Notes: a model not told the origin generated them from the sequence alone. A stretch of 64,000 nt of DNA from Pardosa pseudoannulata (GCA_032207245.1 CM063506.1:18334682-18398681), one strand, 5' to 3'. Positions 50,656 to 63,195 are shown, counted from the stretch's first letter. Program-made: numbers and translations.

Positions 50656-51179
50656 AAGAAAATGCAGCTAAAATTCAATTTGAAACAGCTATTAACAGCA
50701 GCGTTAAAAGCTGCTGACACGTACGAAAAGGAAGTACCCTACTTATTCTTCCATTGTGCAGTTTTTGCTACTGGAATGATAGTTTGTTGTCATTTCTAAT
50801 GGTTTAAAGCAGTAGGTCCTGGTTTTAATTACCCTTCCAAAATCAAAACTCTGATCTCAGCACTCTCAGCAAATTACATCTGAGGCAACATCAAAGTGTC
50901 CTTTTATCCATATTATATTGCTATTTCCATTCCTAATTGATTCAAAATATAAAATGAAGCATAAACAAGAAGCTCTTTTCCAAAATCAAATTACTTTAAA
51001 AAAAATCTTTTCCCTACAGTGTCGTAACAATGTTTTGCCTGGTGCGTGTGAATCCCTACAATTATTTTATGCCTCCTATTCCTGGAACAGTATACTGTTC
51101 TTTATCTAATAATTTGCGAGACAATAAATTTTATTTTTATCATAATGAAACTTTTTTATCACCATTCCCGAATAAATCT
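50656..51179. other. Noncoding DNA
   Basis: No supported feature. A frame at 50918-51109 has no known domain. Confidence 0.5.
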
Positions 51180-51500
51180 TTCTATTAGGGAGTGCGCTTT
51201 ATTCTTCTTCAGTCGTTAGGAGATATCACGAAAGCCATCCGAATCATTCGGGGAAAAGAATAAATAACTTCGAACACGCGAAAGCTTACCATAAAACACC
51301 TTGCGGTACTCATAGATCGGGCGGCTAATATCAGCCACGAATACCTGCTAGCGAACATTTCCCCAAGGTGTCGTTGCCCAGTAACTTTCTTCTCCCCTCT
51401 TAAAGCATTAAGCGCGGTCACGATCTAAGACGCAGCTTCGAAGATGAAGATGATACGGACGTGGAGAATTTCCCTCCATCGATTCCTGAACAACATTGGG
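51180..51500 (+). repeat. G+C-richer ORF-less block; right part related to 35580-35700
   Basis: The last 90 bp align with the block at 35.6 kb (GGTCACG-TCTAAGA, GATGAAGATGAT, GAATTTCC). The preceding 230 bp (51200-51410) have balanced composition with CpGs and no recognisable coding frame. They may be the rest of the same repeat, missing at 35.6 kb, or an adjoining regulatory sequence. Confidence 0.5.
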
Positions 51501-51961
51501 AAGAAGGGGAACCCCGTTTTTCTCTTCTTCTTTTTTTCTTATTATTATTTTGTGAATATTCTCTGTTTTGATAAGATTTTCTCATTCTGGATCGTTGGCA
51601 GCTGAAGCACCGAAAAATATATTAGGTGACGTGGCGTTATTTTGCATTCAGAATAGAACGACAGTAGTAATTGAGAATAAAAAAGCTTCTTATGATAAGC
51701 TAAATATAATTGTAAATCCATCTCCTAAAGAGAATCCAATAGTCAGAAAAAAGGAACTTTTCTACATAGAGTATAATAGTTTAAGGGAACGTGGTGCATT
51801 TCGAAATTAAAATTCCTCATAACGATAGTGTATATTTAATTAAAAAATTATTTAGTTTACTCTCAAATAGTAGAATTTCAATAGTTAGATTAGTATTTTC
51901 CTAGATCCTTAATAAGTTTCTAACATCGTATAAAAATATTTAGATTTTTTTTAATTAAGCA

Positions 51962-52183
51962 AATACAATAATAAGCCGCGGTAGCTCAGTTAGCAAAGGC
52001 AGCGATCTCGTTACTGAAAGCTAGCATGTCCGGGGCTCGCGCCGGCTTAACCTGATGTCATACTGCATACCTGGAAGGTGTTTTCCCTCCGGTTAAGAAA
52101 TCACTCCCGGTAAAGATTACTTAGTGACGTCAAACCTCCACACCAGTTGAGATAATTCTTCTAATCCACTTCACCGGGCGGTA
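51962..52183 (+). mobile_element. tRNA-derived SINE, family 2
   Basis: The head GCCGCGGTAGCTCAGTTAGC holds an A box; 45 bp on, GGGGCTCGCGCC is a B-box variant. These are spaced as in a tRNA gene, but the 3' end cannot pair with the 5' GCCGCGG to form an acceptor stem, so this is not a functional tRNA. The body has CTGATGTCATACTGCATACC, GGTGTTTTCCCTCCGG and ACTCCCGG. The end is unclear because a different sequence begins near 52184. Confidence 0.75.
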
Positions 52184-52495
52184 TGTTAAACTGCCGATAG
52201 CACGTGGCTGTTATGTAGATTAGCAAGTGAAGACTGTATTTAAGCCGCCGGCAAATGCAAGCCACGATGCTCCTTCGTGGCCGCCCTGTAAGGGATGTCC
52301 GTTCTGTAAACCGTTTTATTTGTAAGTAGCAAGTTGCTACCAAGTAGTGTACAGTTCTTAATGTTTCTTTTATAGTAATGTTATTTTTAATAAACGAGTC
52401 AGCCTCTGGCATTTCGAGTGTTTTTCTTCGAGAGAACTTCACATCTACTGCATACCTGCTATTGATATGGCGTAGTATTCTTACATTTGCGCATT
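52184..52495 (+). mobile_element. Possible solo LTR
   Basis: Sequence changes at TGTTAAACTGCCG. About 55 bp in is a TATA-like GTATTTAAGCCG, and near 52390 an AATAAA signal followed by GAGTCAGCC. These are the usual order for an LTR promoter and polyadenylation site. The 3' end would be a CA in 52470-52500, but no direct flanking duplication could be confirmed, and no internal retroelement sequence or second LTR is present. An alternative is the body of the adjoining SINE. Confidence 0.25.
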
Positions 52496-52615
52496 TCATT
52501 GCATTTGCTCTCGCTGCGCATCCCGCGTTTTCCATGGGCAACATAGACGTAGCAAAATTTTCTCAACCCGCGATTTCCGCGAGCATGCATTTTAGCCGTC
52601 TATTTAAATGTGCAA

Positions 52616-53654
52616 CCCTCTCTTTTCCCGTTTATTCTTTTATTTTGGCTTTACTGTGATTTTTAATTGTTTATTTAACGGTAAACTAGCAGATGGCGTT
52701 AATTGTCCACATTTCTGCCAAATATAGAAGACTTTTTTGTAGCATTTTGAGCGCGCTTTTCATAGCTGAAAGATGTCTGGCAGGAAGCGTTTCGTGAGTG
52801 ATATAACCTATACTCCTGACGATATTTCCGACACTGATAGCACTTCTGACTCTTATTTCAAGTATATTGAAGTTAGTTATAGCGAAACTGATGAGAATTT
52901 CTCGGATTCCTCTGCGGATAGTGATGAATCTGAAAATTCATTTTCGATTCAAAATGTTCGACAGTGGTGCGAAATTGATATGAAAATATTCCACCAGTTC
53001 CTGCTTCATTTCTTTTTCTTGGAAATCCCGGAATAAATTTCACTATGGCAAATAATGCAACTGTTTTGGACTATTTTGAACTTTATTTTGATGATGTTAT
53101 GTTAAATATAATAGTAAAAGAGATCAACAGTTACATGAGAGTACCCATGAGACTAACGGCTCGACACTTTGCTAGCCATATACACCCAAATCCCATCAAG
53201 AAATAGCCTCGTAGATAGTGTGCTGCCTGTTGTTAAAAAAAACTGAAGTTGGAACAATAACTTCGAAAAGAAACGCGAATTTCGTGCAAGGATTGCGAGG
53301 TAGGAATTTGCCTTGAGCCTTGTTTCGAAATTCATCATACAAGACTTCATTTCTAATGAATGTTTTGTACGTCTTTTACATTTTTTAATTAGTATAAACG
53401 TTATACTTTTGTTTTTTATAAAATAGATGATAATTTAACCAAGATTAATTTTCAAAATTCAGCTTTTATATCATCATTCTTCAATTTCATTATTCTGAAC
53501 ACCTTTTTTAGGACCTAATTCTATATTAAAAAACCTCTTTAACAAAATTTTTTGTATATTTTAACTCTAAAATGTATATAGATTTGAAATATGTAATAAA
53601 AAAATTACGCAATTTTTGAACCTATTTTGATAAAATAAATACGCAGCGAGAGGG
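52616..53654 (+). mobile_element. piggyBac transposon with catalytic core deleted
   Basis: The left end CCCTCTCTTTTCCC and the reverse-complemented right end CCCTCTCGCTGCG share CCCTCTC, and the next 15 bases (GTTTATTCTTTTAT against GTATTTATTTTAT) are alike. The right flank is TTAA (53655-53658). The left flank reads GCAA (52612-52615), probably a mutated TTAA. The 1039-bp element encodes the first about 130 and last about 65 codons of the transposase, joined without the middle. It is non-autonomous. Confidence 0.85.
52773..53356 (+). pseudogene. piggyBac transposase, N- and C-terminal parts fused
   Basis: From the ATG at 52773, MSGRKRFVSDITYTPDDISD begins an acidic leader with many Asp/Ser/Glu. 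A frameshift near 53000 leads into ASFLFLGNPGINF and LDYFELYFDD, the start of the DDE domain. After EINSYMRVPM the sequence jumps to RLTARHFASHIHPNPIKK, which in relatives lies just before the C-terminal zinc-binding domain. That domain follows in one frame with three stops: CAACC, then RKETRISCKDCEVGICLEPC and FEIHHT, ending at 53354-53356. All catalytic aspartates are deleted. Confidence 0.87.
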
Positions 53655-53674
53655 TTAATATCCACCATGCGCTT

Positions 53675-53925
53675 TAAAGGTGACTGGGGCACGTATAATA
53701 TATTCATGGGCACAATGTCCTCCAAGTTCTGAAACGATACCTCTTGGGGTGGAAGGCCAAGCATGGGGGTATTCTAGTGGGTCCTTTCTTCTAAATTATG
53801 AGAACCCAGTGGGAGTAATGATATTCGTGTCCGTAGCTTACCTTAAGCTACACGTGCTCCCTGAGTAAAGCTAAATGGGTAACAGCTTCGCAATCTTGTG
53901 TTGGTATAAAGGCACATACTGTACC
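53675..53925 (+). mobile_element. SINE family 1, head-less copy
   Basis: It has the family body: CAATGTCCTCCAAGTTCTG, GATACCTCTTGGGGTG, GGGTCCTTTCTTC and AATTATGAGAACCCA. The TTTGTTTGTTTG stretch of the other copies is missing, and there is no tRNA-like head. It sits 20 bp downstream of the piggyBac element. Confidence 0.75.
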
Positions 53926-55434
53926 TGTATCTCCAGCTACATTGGGAAAAAACAATATAAAAATAAATTATATAAAAGTACTATATATTATTAAACATAG
54001 ACACCAAGTATTAAAATCAAAAATCTATAAATTAGCAAAATAACATTTGAAAATAAGAAACCAATTTTTTTTACAAGATTCAAAGATTTAGTAACGATAG
54101 TCTACATTTAATTCAATATATCATAAATTGTTCTATTATTCTAAGATTTCTTTAATACTAAACAAAGTTTTAACATTATTAAAAATTACTTAGTTTTGTT
54201 TTGTAAAGTTTTTTTTGACAACTATAAAAAATTACATAAAAGGTACTTAAAAAATGTTAATAATGTACATCAAGCAATAAAGTAAAAAATATTAATTCAC
54301 AAATTAATATTTAAAATTTGCAAATTAGATATTAATTTTATACAACAAATAGAAACCGTCTCTTATTTCTTTTATAATTACATTGATATGAGCTATAGAT
54401 TTTATTTTGCACAAATTTTTCAATAAAAAGTATATGAGCACTAGCGCACATATTGAAAATGAAGAATATTAAAATTTAGTACTGACGATTAACATCCTTC
54501 TTCTATTTGTGTTCCATAAATTTTTTAATGTAATCTCAATGCTGAGCTACGGGAACTCTCATTGTAAAAAATATTATTACACTACCAATAGAACACATTT
54601 CAATGCTTAAGCTGTACACATTGTTAAATTAATATATGATGTATATTGTTGAATACAATTATTATCATTATTGAATTAATATTGCATACATATTCGAAGT
54701 AATTATAAATATAATATTTTAGCAATTGTGTAGCTGTTCATTTTACAGTAATGTTTAAAATAAGAGGAATTAAAGTTTTTGCATATTATCTCCAGACTGG
54801 AGACTACTTAAGAATTGGGTTTCCCTTGACAAATTTGGCGAAAATATTGGCGATATTTACTAAAACACAAAGGTAATCCATCGAAACATTGTATTTCTTG
54901 CTTATTTCTGACGATTTTAATTAATTCACAGTGCGTCATCGTAATAGAATTATATACTCTTACTTAATGAAAGAAAATGACTTGAAAACCGGACATTTAT
55001 ATTTAGGGGCAATTAATCCTTTAGCAGTTTACAAACGCAACAGCTCCAAATTATTAAAAATCAGCCATAGTGAACCATTAATGGTTTGTTATATATAATT
55101 GTTTTATGCATTGCGCACTTTTAATATATAAGAATAGAGTGACACAAGGAGAGTTGGATGCAAATATCTTATAAATTTATCTTATATCTTATAAATTATA
55201 AATACAGATTGTTTATACACGGTGAGATCAAGAGAATATGTTAGGCAACCATACTTAAACCACTTTCGCCAAGTTGTCAGGGGAACCCAGTTCTTTAGTC
55301 AAGCCCAAAACTGCTAGAACGATTTTCAGGATATTTGTTATAACACGAATTTCATCAATTTAGAGAATGGTTACCTATTCAATCATACTCCACCCTCCAC
55401 GATTTATTCATTAAACTAAATGGACTCACCTGTC
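53926..55434. other. A+T-rich noncoding DNA
   Basis: No supported feature. Confidence 0.5.
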
Positions 55435-55640
55435 CGTAAAATTAAGCGGCCTAGCAGGTCTTCTTGCAAACAACTCTTTCTCATGAAGTCTTTTGGACAC
55501 AGTCACTCTTGAAAATAGGTTTCTTGTGGCCGCATACATGTCACGAGAGAGCTGAGAAGCTGTAACATCCCTTGTACGTTGCGCTATAATGGACTAATGG
55601 CGATACTCTCTGTCCACCGTGTGGCTTTGAAAACATTTCT
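55435..55640 (-). pseudogene. Tc1-family transposase DNA-binding-domain fragment
   Basis: The minus strand reads DREYRH, a stop, then SIIAQRTRDVTASQLSRD, MYAATRNLFSRVTVSKRLHE and KELFARRPARPLNF. This is the second helix-turn-helix half of a Tc1 transposase (R-x-V-T-A-x-x-L ... S-x-x-T-V-x-x-R-L-H-E ... R-R-P), with one nonsense codon. The catalytic domain does not follow, and no terminal repeats were found. It is a different sequence from the 31-kb element, so at least two Tc1 lineages are represented. Confidence 0.8.
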
Positions 55641-56107
55641 CAGGTATTCTCTTGATTTGGTATCCTGGAAATGTTTCCAGATGTTAAATTGAACTCTCTA
55701 AAAATCAGGACTTGATACTTGCCTGCTCTTAACCTCCCCCGCCTTTCACCATCTCATTACTTGATCTAAACTTTGGTAGTTGCTCATTTTTACTGATAGA
55801 ATATAAATTCAAGGAATTGATGAAAAAAATACAAAAGAAACCCCCCAAAAATTCGGCTAGAAAACGTAATGCATGTTTTGTCAAGTGCATTTATAAAGCT
55901 TGTTCTTCTTCTCTCTCAACGTCCACACACGTATGCGCTTACGTATTCGACGTACAAGATTTGCACCTTTGTCTCAAAGTAGTGAATTTACATTTCTTTC
56001 AATTTTTTTCATAATAATCAACAAAATATGCAGTTTCTCATAATTACATGAGCGAACCAAATAATTAGAGGATCATATCTCACGTTAAAATAAGATAACT
56101 ATAATAA

Positions 56108-56660
56108 CACAGTGTGTGCGGGTACATTTCGCAGTAGAATTGTACCGGGAGCAGGCATTTTGCGAGTAAATTTAGTTATTCAGTTAAATCTCAATAGATC
56201 GAAAATTATTTAATTTTTTAACCTACTTTTCATATTTTATATTGAGATATATAAACAAATATATACATAGAAATATGCAAACATAAGAATTTTGTAAACA
56301 AAAAATATATTTTCTAGTGGATAAATTTATAATAGTATCGTAAATATGAAAAGTAAAATAGAAATAATAGTATATAGTTTTAATTTTTCCGAATTATATT
56401 ATATATAAACATTTTTACATTATAAAAAAATGAAAAGAGCAATCATAAAAATAATAATATATAAACTAGTCTTTATTTGTCTAAATGTTTCCAGAATCTA
56501 TGAAGTAAACAAGAACATTCGGCTTCGTTTCCCTGTATATACCGTTATTTTTGTACCCACAAACAAATCATGTTGTTACACTAACCCGTACTAGTACGTG
56601 ACTCGCGCTCAAGTATCAATCGTCAGAAAACGTACTAGCACGTATCCCGCATACAACGTG
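56108..56660. mobile_element. piggyBac-like MITE
   Basis: The right flank is TTAA (56661-56664); the left flank reads ATAA (56104-56107), one change from TTAA. The left end CACAGTGTGTGCGGGTAC pairs with the reverse-complemented right end CACGTTGTATGCGGGATAC (about 13 of the first 16). Near the right end are two short palindromic words, CGTACTAGTACG and CGTACTAGCACG, a likely binding-site pair. The 553-bp interior is A+T-rich and noncoding. Confidence 0.6.
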
Positions 56661-56664
56661 TTAA

Positions 56665-58869
56665 GATAAATAAAATAAGTTTATATGTAGTGCAGGAAAA
56701 ATGAGTAAAGTTTAATAGATCTCCAAGTAAGTCATGTGGTGTCACCTACATTAGATATTTTTAAAATCTGCCTTAGTGAATGTTTTTAATAATAGAAAAA
56801 AACTGGGGTATTGAAAAACTTGATATTAAGAAATAAAACTGTTACTGGTTAAAGTAATTACATATGAATGTTAACTACATACTGAAAAATATGTTCTTTC
56901 TACAATTTAGTTTTATAGATTTAGATATATAAAATTTAAATGTTAAAAGTTATCCAAGGACTATTACTAAAAAAGGACTTCTGTGGAGGAATGTATGGAT
57001 TAGGCCCATGGTCAAGTGCTATTTTAAAATACATATTTTATGCAAAACCTAGCACCAAAACGTTATAAAGATAACAAAATTATTTAAACTGATATATTTA
57101 TACTGAACAACTAGAGTTACAAAAAAATTTTCAGTTGAATTAAGGTATCAGGATACGCTTCTTTACTGTTAAAAATTAATTTGATTTTTAGAAAGCTGAC
57201 TGCAAAACTATAAACAGACCACTGTATTTCAAAAACTCTAATAATATTTGTTTATCTCAAAAAATATTGTGATATCTAAAAAAATGTATCATAGATGTGT
57301 ATCTTATTATCACGAAGCGTATCTTATTATCAATATTGCAAGAAACTTGTTGATCGTCATTTAATCAGAGCAAGTGCATAATTTTAACGCTTTATTTAGT
57401 AACGAAGTTACGTAATATTCAAATGAAGTCTTAGTAAAAAATTCAAATGTGACATTAGAAAAACAAAATTTTCGGCGTCTAGATAATGAATTCTTTTTAA
57501 AATTATGTATTTTTGATGTTCAACATAATTATGATTTATAAAAAACTATAGAATCTCAAATGAAACTGAAGAGTGTTGATATTCATATTAGCTTCTATTT
57601 TAGCGTTAAAATTTAGCAGATACATGCATACACAATAATACATGCATAATATATTATCGTACTTTGATTACATAACAGTCACTTCAAATAATACTTTAAA
57701 ATACGTACACCATAAATATTTTGTTTAAGAACAGTACCATAATTTATTTTATGTAAATATTTTGAATTAAATATGAGCATGAAAGGTTTAAAAAAAAAGA
57801 TGAAATTTGAATTTCTTAGTGAATAATCTGATTATAAATTAGGAAGAGAAAAACATCAGACATTTCACGTTTTCTAGATTTGGTTCATAAAAACTGTGCC
57901 TTAACTAGCTTTATAAAAGTAAATGGAATTTGGCCCAAAGAAAATAAACTTAGAGTCGTTATATAACTTTTAGTTATATATGATTATACACGAATGGAAA
58001 GATGAATTTAAAATAATTAATTAAAATACTGGCTCGTATACTTTTATGTAATCGATTAGCATCCCTTTAGTAAATAATGTTTTATGAATTCAGTTTTGAA
58101 TTTTCTTTTTTTAGATTTAATATTATTTTCTTCTCTTTCTGGAATATGTATCTCAGCTAAACTTAACAGAAAATTAGTTTACTTAGCGAATCAAATTTTA
58201 GTAACTCAAGTTAATTAGTTTCTTATGTTTAATTAATTTCTTTATTCATTGAGACGCTTTAACGTGCAATAATATTAGCTTGAGCTTTTATTTTCGTTGA
58301 TTTTAACATTCTTACATCGAGGGAAAATTAATATGATCCAACATTTTAAATAGGGAATTATGTTTTGATACGGTTTTTGGTTTTTCTTAACATTCTAGTT
58401 TTCTAGTGAAGCAATCATTTCTATAAATTAATATTTTTAAAATTCTGTAAATGAATTTAATGAAACCAGTGCAAAAGGAAACAAAAATAAGGCACAGACA
58501 GACGAAAAATGAAATGCAAACAAGCGTTTTGTAGTTATGAAGGATTTTATCAAAATGAGCAGATTTCAGACAGAACCAAATTTTCTTTATTTGCATTGGC
58601 TTTGTATCCATTGCGATATTTTGATAACTCACAAAAGGCCACTTACTTGATGAATACGAGGGGATTGCAATGAGAAAACTATTAAATATGGGGAAATCGC
58701 GAAATATCCCAAAATTTTTATAATCTTGAAAAAAGGATTTTTACTGCCAATTCCGAGCTTTTTCTTCCTGCAGGTCTCTCCCCGATGTGGCATCCTTTTA
58801 ATTCCATTGGATGGGAACAACTACTATACACTATAAAAAATATGAAATAAAATGAAAAGTATAAACAGA
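56665..58869. other. A+T-rich noncoding DNA
   Basis: The open frames at 58387-58632 and 58629-58820 (minus) have no known domain. The latter may be 3' flank of the retrotransposon relic to the right. Confidence 0.45.
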
Positions 58870-59720
58870 AAAATGATTTTCTCACTCGGTCTCATGCCTC
58901 CCAATACTTTTTGATAGGAAAGCTCCAAGAGGAGCTGTGCAATTCCGAATGTGATCATCATCCATAATAACAGGTTCCATACAAAGAGTAGAGTGTAGGC
59001 TCATTTTGAATTTTAAAGAGATGTCCAATGATGCAGTCGTGTTGTGTATAGATCCTAAAACTTGCAACCGCCTTGCAGAGGAGCCATAGTCAGGCATATT
59101 AACTTCATCCAAACCTTTCCAATACTTAGAGGAAGCTTGAATCTTCATTATGTATGGAGGATTTAAGATTCATGGTAAGTCGTTTAATTGTAACAACAAG
59201 TATTGGTTTGTGAAACTTGTAGAACAATGAGACTTTCCAACGCTAGCACACCACCCTGCTCATTGCCATTTAGTCCACAGTCACCTGGAATTTTCTGAAG
59301 AACTGGTTTCTATCATTGATTCCAACTTACGAATAGAGAATTACAAGTCTTATACATTCGAAATATGAGATAATCCAGTGCAATAGAGAGCAAATCTGAG
59401 TCAAAGAGATCTCCTGGAATTTATCACATCTAACACCAAGTTGGTTCAGCAAAGAAGATAGCCACAACTTCATTGTCAAAGGCTGTTTAATAAAAAGTAA
59501 ACAAGTCACAAAAGATTCCTGTGCCAGTATTAGCTTGATCATTAGTAAAAGCCCATCAGTATACAGCGAGATTTTATCCAGGTCTACAAATTTAGCCTGC
59601 CCTTTTTTTGTGTATAGAGAAATGTCTCTGACTGGAGCTTGCCATTTCGGATTTTATCCCCATAAATTAAAACCGTTCCAATTTTCTTAATTTGTACTTT
59701 AGTAGCCACCTAAAATATGT
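58870..59720 (-). pseudogene. Non-LTR retrotransposon RNase H and C-terminal region, decayed
   Basis: Reading the minus strand from about 59720, the RNase H start is ISLYTDG (59551-59570), with the first catalytic Asp. TAFDNEVVAI follows (catalytic Glu) and LNQLG near 59440, then CGLNGNEQ at about 59258-59285, the H/D-C-G-x-x-G-N-E block. The post-RNase H zinc-like region is HDCIIGHLFKIQ (about 59010-59042), MDDDHIRNC (about 58935-58960) and KYWEA near 58905. The order fits a jockey/I-type ORF2 end. Several frameshifts and stops break it. Two open stretches (59327-59542 and 58882-59148) are surviving parts. Confidence 0.75.
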
Positions 59721-61789
59721 CAATATATGTATGTATCAATGAATTATTTCAACTCTTCCCAAAACTTAAGACTGAATTAAAAAATTTCTACGCGTGACTC
59801 TCTTTTCCTGCTCTTATCAAGCTGTTTATTCTTTCTTGAAAACCTGAAAATTTTTGCAATTTTAATGCTGTTTTTTCAGTTTTACCAATATTTTTAGCCA
59901 CAAAATAAATACTGATCTAAAACTCTTTATCAGGATAAGACATCAACATGATTTTTTTTCTCCTAGGAACGACTTTTCACAGATCACACATATGCACGTT
60001 TATCTCTTGTCTATGTCAGAAGCTCCATAATTAACATGAAAATATAAGATTTTTACTAAGTATTTAACGTGGTCTTAATTCTGAGTGAGAGCTTCTTTCG
60101 CAACGATGATTGTATTTGCATTACATTTCCAAGCAAGGTCTGTCAGTTTAAAATATGGGCTATACCCTCAAATTATACATATACCTGTGCATGTGTGTTT
60201 CAAATTTTGGAAATTAAAGCATGTTTGAATAAAATGTATGTTACCAAAAAAATGAATTCAATAAACAAAACACGATTTTAAATTGACAATAAATGTCAAG
60301 CCAACAAAGTGAGGCAATAAGCTGAACTTAGGGTATATTTTGAAGCTACAAACCGCTCAAAGTCTACTCATTGGTTGAATATAAAGTCTGTGAGTGAAAA
60401 AGCTTAATTAAATTTATGTGTCAAATAATTTGATGACTGACATTTTTATCATATATAAAATCCTAAATTTTGCTTAAGTAGAATATCTCATTTTTATGAA
60501 GGTGTTTTTTTTTTATCAAAATTAATACTTAAAAGAAATATAAATGCATTTCAAACATAAAATTCATAGTTGAATTTATATTGCTAATATAATAGGAATT
60601 TTATTTTCAAAACTTATTAAAATTACCTGCAAAATTATTTTTGGATGTAAAATTGTTCTAAGCAATGGTCGAACGGGAAGGATTCTTTCATCCTGCACCA
60701 TATCCAAAGAACTGCAATCGCAGTACTAGCTTGGAAGTTCGAAGCTGTTCGGAATTAGTTTTAAGCGAGTTCTGTTGTAATTATCTCTTGCGTAGGAAAA
60801 CATTTATTATCCCGGCGCTCGATACCCTCTCTTTATTTTGTCTGTATCATGCTATGCAGTCTCATTACCCCTCCTGTAGAAAAACAGTGGGCTGTAACTC
60901 TCTTAAGGAAATCAAACTAAGTTATTATACTATGATTATTCAAACTAAAAAAATGTCTTCTTAAGTTATCAGCTTTTTGTTAACGTTTGCAGTATTTCTT
61001 GTTCATTTCTATTAGCTATCGTGATACAAAATCTAAAAATCATAAGATTTTTAAGAATAGAATATTTTAATTTTTTCCTTGTCTTGTTTACTTCTCATAA
61101 TTGAATTGTTGTTATATTCTCTGTACTCAAAATAATTTTCTATCTGAAACATATTTTAAGGGAATTTCTTTTATTCTATTGTTACATTTTAAAACCATTT
61201 TTTCCAAAAGAACCATGAAAGTATATTAAAATCCCTAATTTTGAAATCTTTAAGGTTTGAAGAAATGTTTTTTTATATCATACATTTTAGTATAATTTCT
61301 GAGTAAATATCAGCATTTGTTTACAGAGCCTGATGTTTTTCATACATGAAAAGATAAAAGATTCCTATAATTAGCTGTTATTATGGTCCTATTCTTTACT
61401 ATTATTAAAAAAAGACAAATCAAACATTTCAAATTATTACTTTTGATACATAAAATATTTTTTTTCTCTTCTTTCTCAGAATCGTGAAAATTCATAAAAA
61501 CAGCTTTCAGATTTTTTTGCTGTCATTTGATTTATTTGTCAGCCCTGCATGCATTAATACTTTAAAGGGAATTAATTACATTTAAACAAATAGCGAGTTT
61601 AAAAATTTCTAATCTTTGTTTACATGAATATTTACTTTTTGTATTTTTTTTCTTAACTAAATCCTAACTATAACGTTACTGAGATATAAAAAAAAAGATA
61701 AAAATGAAGCTTATTAAGATTTGAAATTCAATTAATTGGGTTACTTCAGATTAAATATTTAAGAAATTGAGATTATTCTATTCTCAAAT
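59721..61789. other. A+T-rich noncoding DNA
   Basis: A mixed-composition frame at 60665-60964 (99 codons, Cys/Ser-rich) is unrecognised and has no clear start context. Otherwise no feature. Confidence 0.45.
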
Positions 61790-61829
61790 TTTAGCTTCCG
61801 ATGTGCAAGGCTATGTAATGTCATAAGAG

Positions 61830-61990
61830 GTAGAGTACTGCCTTCCAGTACTGTTTGAATAATATTTAACTTATCCTTATATATTACCCAGATAATAGAC
61901 GAACTGGTAATGAAATGCATTCTAGTAACGGAGACTGCGGGTTCGAATATCGCTGTTGTCATGGATATTCGTAGTCAATTGGAATCGCTT
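61830..61990 (+). mobile_element. tRNA-headed SINE fragment
   Basis: GCGGGTTCGAATATCGC (about 61936-61952) has an intact Pol III B box. Upstream, TAGACGAACTGGTAATG is in the right position for a decayed A box, and GGTAGAGTACTGCC occurs about 100 bp before the B box. No acceptor stem can form, so it is not a tRNA gene. The downstream body (GTTGTCATGGATATTCGTAG) differs from the 45-54 kb SINEs. Confidence 0.45.
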
Positions 61991-62239
61991 TTAAGCAGCA
62001 AGAATCGGTTTAGTTAGCGATCTGTCTACAAAAATATTTTCTAAATGTTCTAAAGTTTCTGTATTTTTGTTTCTATTAAGATTTTGTCATTTATGATTAA
62101 AAAAATTTCATAATATCCGTTTTTAGCTTTTAATTAACGTTTACCATATTTCTTTTCATTTCAGGACGTCAATATACAGCTAAAGTGAATAATTACTTTT
62201 CAGGATATTTTCATTGTCTAACATAATTTTTATTATTAT

Positions 62240-63195
62240 TTATTTCCCCATTTGAGAAAACATTATTTTCAAAAATATTTGTGTGATTTTCTTTAATTCC
62301 AATGTTATACTTTTCGAAATCTTTTAAGAATTTAAAACGAATTTTTTTTCCATATTTTAAAAAGTTTAAGGTTTAAAGAATTTTTTTTTATGATTTCTAA
62401 CGTATTTTGTTTAAATGCATGATTTAAAATAGCATCAATTATCCGTAAAGCAATATGCATTAGTTTACATAAAAGCTGCTACAATTCTTTCTTAATATCT
62501 TTATCTTCAGCATTACTTCTAATAAACAACAATGTATTTTAATTTTTTTAATTGTTTATTAATAGTAATAATAAACAATTATTATTCCTAATAAAGAATT
62601 ATTATTTATTTTCTGTTTTTTTATTTGTTTTAAATTTATTTCCATATTTTAAAAAATTTAAGGTTTGCAAAAATTTTTTTATTATGATTTCTAACGCATT
62701 TTGTTTAAATTCATAATTTAAAATATAATCAATTATTCGTAAAGCAATATTCCTTAATTTATAGAAAAACTGCTATAATTCTTTCTTAATATCCTTATCT
62801 TTTCCTTTACTTCTAATAAACAATTATGCAATTAAAAATTTTTAATTGTTTATTAGGTGTAATAATAAACAATTATTACTCCTAATAAACAATTATTATT
62901 TATTTATTGTTTGTTTTACCCTATTCGAGAAAACTTTATTTTTAAAAATATTTGTGTAATTTTCTTTTACTTTTCGAAACCTTTTAAGAATTTGAAAGAA
63001 ATTTATCTCCATATTTTAAAAAATTTAAGGTTTGCAGAGTTTTTTATTATGATTTCTAACGCATTTTGTTTAAATTCATAATTTAAAATATAATCATTTA
63101 TTCGTAAAGCAATATGCAATAATTTATATAAAAACTGCTATAATTCTTTCTTAATATCCTTATCTTTTCCATTACTCCTAATAAACAATTATTCA
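62240..63195. repeat. Tandem repeat, three units of about 365 bp, the middle one shortened
   Basis: CCATATTTTAAAAA recurs at 62350, 62642 and 63009 (spacings 292 and 367). Each unit has TTTAAGGTTTG, ATGATTTCTAACG, ATTTTGTTTAAAT, CGTAAAGCAATAT and CTTTCTTAATATC. Units 1 and 3 also have GAGAAAAC-TTATTTT and ATATTTGTGT(G/A)ATTTTC, which unit 2 lacks. Between units, AATTGTTTATTAGG and CCTAATAAACAATT form inverted repeats. Confidence 0.92.

Noticed and set aside
51962..52035. A possible tRNA gene.
   Set aside because: The A and B boxes are tRNA-like, but the 3' end cannot pair with the 5' end and the body continues as a SINE.
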